From Undaria pinnatifida (Eukaryota > Sar > Phaeophyceae > Laminariales > Alariaceae), in NCBI GenBank assembly GCA_012845835.1, contig JABAKD010000003.1:3158212-3222211 (forward strand): DNA of 64,000 nucleotides, in the 5' to 3' direction. Each line of letters begins with the position of its first letter. The first letter of the stretch is position 1. A model generated the notes under the pieces. The model saw nothing but the letters and a program-made list of their open reading frames with translations. It had not been told where the DNA came from and ran no database searches. Below, piece after piece: positions 59,278 to 64,000 of this stretch. Both the position numbers and the translations under genes were made by a program.

Positions 59278-59665
59278 TATCTAGATATTTTGGGGAAGAT
59301 TTGTATAACCTAGCTCATCTAGCTCATGTCACCCGGTGGGAGCCGTGTGATCTGCATGATCTAGCACCTGTTACAAGGGTGGGATCTGTACTCTCTACAG
59401 TACAGGACACCTAATAAGATACAGGAACTCTGGCTCAGGCTGGCTTTCTTCCTTGAAAAAGGGTGCGCTCTACAATACACCAAGTACAACGACTGCGATG
59501 TTTTCTCATTTTTTTGCAAAAAATATCAGCCTGGCTTTCCTATCACCCTGATTCTTATTAGGTGTTCCGTACTGTATCTACAGATCCTGTAAATCATATC
59601 ACAACGGCAGATACCGGATGTACATATAGTAGATGATCTTGATCGTGATCTGCCTGAGACGTGAA
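59278..59665. mobile_element. GATC-rich MITE, copy 6, diverged
   Basis: It contains AGCTCATGTCACCCGGTGGGAGCC, GTGATCTGCATGATCTAGCA and GTACTCTCTACAGTACAGG. Then CAGATCCTGTAAATCATATCACAACGGCAG and GATCTTGATCGTGATCTGCC follow in family order but inverted. An inverted pair, ACACCTAATAAGATACAGG and CTTATTAGGTGT, about 150 bp apart marks an internal insertion. Confidence 0.55.
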
Positions 59666-60149
59666 ACGCTTGCTTCTAGGCGTTTGAGGCAGGTTAACAT
59701 TGGTTAGTAGAAAAAGTAGTGGAAACCCGGGGATGTTTCTTCACCGTCCCCGAAAGTGTGGTAAATTGCCGGCAGGTTAATGGCACAAGCTGATCTGCGG
59801 AAACTACCGCTAGTTAACTAACTGGTCGACCCATGTCGCTGTTGTTCTCACATTTACGCGCAGAATCAAGTACGTGGTCACAGGACAGGCTCCGGTCACT
59901 TGTGGAGCGGATGAAACCCAAGGGGGAGAGAAAAAAAAACAAGAACAAAAAAGTGGTACACGTATATATCGTATAGCTGAAAAGCTAACACCAATCTCCG
60001 GTTTTAACACGGTCAGTGATGACAACTCTCGTACTGCATGCTTTGAAAACTTACCACCGTCATCGAGGTGGGCCGTAGTGAAAGGCTCTCTCCTGAGGTC
60101 TCGGCTAACGACCATCTGCGCACACACCCAGAGAGGGACCTGCACCCAT
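59666..60149. other. No supported gene
   Basis: A 127-codon plus-strand frame across 59874-60257 has mixed composition but no recognised domain and runs into the G-rich repeat. Confidence 0.35.
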
Positions 60150-61210
60150 GTCGCGCCTACCGACCACTCCCATCTCTCGCTCAGCGCAGAGTCGGTGCGA
60201 GCTGTGAGTGAACGGCGACGCCGGCGCATTCACGGGGACGGGGGGAGGGGAGGTTGAGGCGTGTCCCCCAGGAGCGGGCGAGGTCGACACGTGTCTTTGG
60301 GGAGGGTCGGGGGGTGGGGAGGTCGAGAGGTGTCCCGGGGAGGGGGGAAGTCGAGTCGGCCACTGGCATCTCTCGCTCAGCGCATGGCAGGTACAAGTTG
60401 CGAGCGGACGACGTCGACGCTTTTCGGGGGGGGGTGTACTCATTTCATTCATAGCTGTAGCCGTAGTCTTAAGACCAAACGGGGGGGGGGAACTCCAAAT
60501 GGGGGGGGGGGGGGGCGGCTTGAGGCGTGTCACAAGGCAAGGGGGGGGGGGGGGGGGGGGGTACCATCTCCCGCTCAGCATAAACGTTGGCATGAGTTAC
60601 GAGTGGACACCGCCGGCGCATTCGCGGGGATGGAGGGGGCGGGGGCGGGCTTCGAGTCATGTGGGGGGGGGCTGAGTCGATCACTGGCATCGCTCGCTCA
60701 GCAAAGTTGACACGAGTTGCGAGTGGACGACGCACGCACATTCGGGTGGAGGGAAAGGAGGGAGATCGAGGTGTGCCCCAGGAGGTGGGTGGGGGGTCGA
60801 GGTGTGTTCATTCGGCGGGGGGGGGGGGGGGGGGTCCAAAGGGGGGGGGAGGGGGGGGGGCGTGTCTCGCCAGGAGGGGAGGGGGGAGGTGAGGTGTATA
60901 AAAGGGGGGACAGGGTTTGAGGCTTGTGCGCAGGAAGGGAGAAGGCGTGTCACCCAAGGGGGGGGGGGGGGGGGGGGGTCCAAAGGGGGGGGAGGGGGGT
61001 GGAGTTTACCACTGCGATCTTTCGCTCAGCGCAAAGATGGTACGAGCTGCGATTGGACGACACCACCGCATTCGCGGATAGGGGGTGGGAGCAGGGGGGG
61101 GGGGGGGGAAGGTTGAGGCACGTCTCCGGAATAAGGGGGAGGGGTGTGGGATGGTCGACATGTGTGCTCCCGGGTGTGTGTGGAAATTGTGTCCCAGGGG
61201 GGGGGGGACG
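60150..61210 (+). repeat. G-rich tandem repeat with poly-G runs
   Basis: CATCTCTCGCTCAGCGCA, then TACGAGTTGCGAGTGGACGACGCCGGCGCATTCGCGGG recurs near 60170, 60365, 60565, 60685 and 61012. The units are separated by GGTCGAGGTGTGTC-type blocks and G runs of 9 to 21 bases (21 G at 60541-60561). Gly-rich and Pro-rich frames are translations of this DNA. Confidence 0.8.
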
Positions 61211-61259
61211 GTTGAGGCTTGTCAATGGGCGTGGGAGACTCGAGGTGTGTTACCGCGGA

Positions 61260-61530
61260 GGGTTTACCCATATCTTGCATGGCCGTAGTGGTAAGATCAT
61301 GGACCCCGAGGAGGGGGCGGGATGGGGTGTAATGATCGTATCATGCGTGACCTTAGCTCGTAGGACCATATATTTTCGCATCCCTATATGTATTGCCCAG
61401 ACGGAGCCCGTCGGGTTTTCGCCGACCAGACAAACATGGCGTGCACCAAGCGCGAAGCGCCATGGAGCGTTCGGCGAGCCGCATGAAGGATGAGCTTGCA
61501 TCCTGCTACGAACCCTTAGTGAGGCGGACT
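61260..61530 (+). mobile_element. Dispersed element core (GCGAAGCGC family), copy 4
   Basis: TTGCATGGCCGTAGTGGTAAG is followed by CGCATCCCTATATG, GACGGAGCCCGTCGG, CGCCGACCAGACAAACA, GTGCACCAAGCGCGAAGCGCC and GTTCGGCGAGCCGCATGAAGGATGAGCTTGCATCC. It lies directly after the G-rich tandem repeat, as copy 1 does, so the G-rich repeat may be part of a larger composite. Confidence 0.8.
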
Positions 61531-62895
61531 TGGGCAGGGGGAGTATGGGGGGGGGGTGCAATCATACAATGGATTGCCATAATCTGAAAACCATAGACCC
61601 TCTAATCCGTAGTGCAGTTTCTGGAGATTCAATCGCGTGAGATTGTGTACGGGAGGGGAGGGGGGGGCTGATGCAGCAGACTCAGGGAAACTCTCACCTA
61701 AGTTCCTCTTGACAGCTCTCGTGAAGTTCGTAGCTATATTTACCTGTTCAGATCAGGCGTTACACAAGACGCGAAGCACATGCAGGCGGGTGGCCGGGGG
61801 GGGGGAGGGGTACTCATTTAACGCATAGCCGCAGGCGTATGAAGGAACGCTCCTAAGCCTTCGGCACACATAGGAGCACCAACAACACGAGCACTATTGA
61901 CTATCACTACATTATTAATATCCCACACAAATTTCAAGCACTGTAATTCTTTCCGAGAAAGGTGCCACAAGCGGTGATAAACGAGCTAGCAAAAACCCGA
62001 CCATGCCGAAATAGGCATGCTGAATATGATACCTGGTGCGACACTGGTACCCATTATTAGGACCACAAAAAAACTCGAGTCGGTGGTAGTTGCCAACTCT
62101 TCGTGGCTAAGGAACTTTCAGCTGACGTTGTTAGGATAATCATGTAAAACATACAGCTCATTCGAAAACAGCCCATCATGCCTAGACAACTCTTCAGGCT
62201 AAAAGTGACGGCGCACTACCTGGTACATGTTTTGACCCGTGAAGATAGTTTTGACCTACCGCCCGCGAAGAGCTAAGGCGCTTCCAGAAGTAGCTGGCTA
62301 TTGGCTAAATGTGGCAAATCTCAAAGAGTTTGGCCTGAAAAGGACCTTACACTTGTAAAGGGGTTACAGAAAAAACCTGACCATGCCGAAATAAGCGTAC
62401 CAGTCTGTGCCCAAACGTAAAAGCCACGTTTACATTGACTGATAAGGTACGAAAAAGTGGACTACATTTAGACCCAGACTGGTAATGAAAACTTGTACCT
62501 GATAGGGTATATATAGGCTCAGCGACAAACACTCGTTTGGGATTGTCGGTGTTTATTTACCTCGTTACTTTCGCGGTCGGTGGCTAATCGTATTATTGCT
62601 CTAGTTTTTCAAGACCGTTGTACAACATCCAGGGCAGACACCGACCTATATCTTTCAGGAGGATCAAACACACAACACACGCGAACGACCTTCCGTAAAT
62701 TTTTTGTGCAACTGCTGTATATCAGCAAAACATAGATGTACCACGCAGCTTGCAAAGTTGAGTTTCAACCATTCAATCGGTCATACTCACAGCTGACGTT
62801 TTTTTAACTTTTTAACACCCCCGGGATGTGAAGCCAACCACATCCCCCCAGGGGAGCCTTGTAAAAACCCTATTAATAGAACTATCGAAAACAAA
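61531..62895. other. No gene recognised
   Basis: AAAAACCCGACCATGCCGAAATA at 61990 recurs at about 62371 (AAAAACCTGACCATGCCGAAATA), a roughly 380-bp spaced duplication. 62730-62800 holds a single 130-bp satellite unit (ACCACGCAGCTTGCAAAGTTGAGTTTCAACC). Otherwise unassigned. Confidence 0.45.
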
Positions 62896-63456
62896 CAGGG
62901 CTCTTCACAGGTCATGGCCCGGCCCGCGGATCGGTTCAAGAGTTGACCAAATCTCGCGGACTGAGTCGGGGAGGTGTTCGAAATTACACGGGTCGAGTCG
63001 GATCGGATCGGGTCGGGTCGGTTCGGGTCGGGTCGGGTCGGGTCGGGTCGGGTCGGGTCGGGTCGGGTCGGGTCGGGTCGGGTCGGGTCGGGTCGGGTCG
63101 GGTCGGGTCGGGTCCGGTCGAGTCGGGTCGGGTCGGGTCGGGTCGAGTCGAGTCGGGTCGGGTCGGGTCGGGTAGGGTCGGGTCGGGTCGGGTCGGGTCG
63201 GGTCGGGTCGGGTCGGGTCGGGTCGGGTCGGGTCGGGTCGGGTCGGGTCGGGTCGGGTCGGGTCAGGTCGGGTCGGGTCGGGTCGGGTCGGGTCGGGTCG
63301 GGTCGGGTCGGGTCGGGTCGGGTCGGGTCGGGTCGGGTCGGGTCGGGTCGGGTCGGGTCGGGTCGGGTCACGAGATCTCAAATATCACGGATCGGGTCAG
63401 GTCAGACCCGACTCGACCGTATCTGCGATAAAATATCCGACCCGTGAAAAGCTCTG
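62896..63456. mobile_element. CAGGG-ended MITE with giant (GGGTC)n array, copy 6
   Basis: The left end CAGGGCTCTTCACAGGTC is mirrored by GACCCGTGAAAAGCTCTG. Between them about 77 pentamers (62985-63370) run with only a few variants (GGTTC, GAGTC, TAGGG, GGGTCC). The flanking ACCAAATCTCGCGG and GTGTTCGAAATTACACGGG blocks match other copies. It is the largest expansion of the family in the window. Confidence 0.85.
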
Positions 63457-64000
63457 GAAATTAGCAGAAGTGGGTACCAGGTCCCCGTCCCCTAGATAGC
63501 ACCGCCTCATTACACACAAGGTCAAGGTCACCAGAGGTTCCCCGGACCCCGTTCCATGCTGACCCGAGGTACCGACCCACCTTCGGTCTGTACTCATCAC
63601 CACACAACCACACGAGAGAGAAACCGCTGGGGGCGCAGCCCCAGACAGGTAGAAATCCCAAGGCCCAGACAGGTAGACATCACAAATCACATTTAAAAGG
63701 CAACCATGCACACATGTATGCAGTAGCCGTCACGAGACGTTCTAGTTATTATCTAGGGAAAAGGTGTACAAACTAAGGGAACATTTTGTTACATGAGTTT
63801 CAGTAGGTTCGACCAAAGTTTCAACAGAGAAAAAAAAAAAAAAAAAAAGCGTCCGATTTTTTCCAGGACAAAGGAAGTTCTATGGGTAGGATAGGGTTGG
63901 AGCCGGGGGCGGGGTTAGGGCTAGGGTTAGTTTAAAGTAGTGTATTCGGGAGCATTTTTTGTTTTTTGTTCCTTCTCATATGTATTACTGGAAACACACG
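63457..64000. other. No gene recognised
   Basis: AGGCCCAGACAGGTAGA/CCCAGACAGGTAGA is a short duplication at 63642 and 63661. A poly-A run is at 63831-63848. The G-rich GGGCGGGGTTAGGGCTAGGGTTAG near 63908 resembles telomere repeats only loosely. Confidence 0.4.

Noticed and set aside
62787-63447. Long open frames of repeated Thr-Arg-Pro-Asp or Gly-Arg-Val-Gly-Ser units on both strands
   Set aside because: They are translations of the (GGGTC)n array; a 5-bp repeat without stop codons stays open in all frames.

Overview
This window looks like nuclear DNA from a repeat-rich eukaryote. Coding sequence is sparse and split into small exons with GT-AG boundaries (GTAAG, GTGAG, GTACG donors). The introns are long and full of satellites. 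tRNA genes have A and B boxes and T-run terminators, and there are many families of small transposable elements. There is no operon structure, ribosome-binding site or dense long-ORF layout of a prokaryote. An alga with intron-rich genes (brown-algal type) is my best guess from style alone; no marker gene proves it. Most long open frames here are translations of simple repeats (GGGTC, CCCAGC, poly-G) and are not genes.

Host genes. (1) Minus strand, about 44.4 to 32.6 kb: a Deltex-type E3 ubiquitin ligase gene. I could assemble its 3' part exon by exon: a RING-H2 exon (42319-42468) followed by four exons (37904-38085, 36476-36596, 33172-33271, 32587-32623) that form a complete Deltex C-terminal (DTC) domain ending in a stop codon. 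All intron phases agree. Two related exons (44113-44364 and 42967-43014) can each supply the first RING cysteine. The introns carry a 42-bp satellite, a roughly 130-bp satellite and several MITEs. (2) Plus strand, 21.6-25.9 kb: a multi-exon gene of unknown function with a Cys-rich first exon. A diverged paralogue lies at 49.2-50.2 kb, with a related 3' exon at 54.9 kb. Synonymous changes between copies show that the family has been selected as protein. (3) Two intact tRNA-Leu(AAG) genes at 19.5 and 19.8 kb, with degraded copies at 5.0 and 6.7 kb.

Mobile elements. A TA-flanked pogo/Tigger-type DNA transposon (22378-23768) retains only the transposase C-terminus. A complete TRIM retrotransposon (23961-24333) sits inside a splice donor. 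A second TRIM-like copy is nested in an LTR-like repeat (15931-16487). A decayed Helitron Rep gene lies at 55.4-56.0 kb. A tRNA-derived SINE has two copies. A longer related element occurs as a head-to-head inverted pair at 51.3-52.8 kb. At least five MITE families are present: CAGGG-ended elements with internal GGGTC arrays, GATC-rich elements, elements with poly-C ends, TTAA-flanked piggyBac-like elements, and TA-flanked Tc1-like elements.

Layout: 0-4.9 kb SINE plus a degenerate roughly 200-bp tandem repeat; 4.9-8.4 kb tRNA-Leu pseudogenes and CCCAGC minisatellites; 8.4-10.1 kb G-rich degenerate tandem DNA; 10.5-19 kb LTR-like copies and MITEs; 19.5-19.9 kb tRNA-Leu pair; 21.6-25.9 kb unknown gene with nested pogo and TRIM elements; 27.7-31 kb tandem arrays; 32.6-45.6 kb Deltex-like gene; 46-50 kb repeats and the paralogue; 50-56 kb inverted SINE pair and Helitron remnant; 57-64 kb tandem duplications, poly-G DNA and a large (GGGTC)n array. 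Many repeat boundaries are approximate because they were read by eye.
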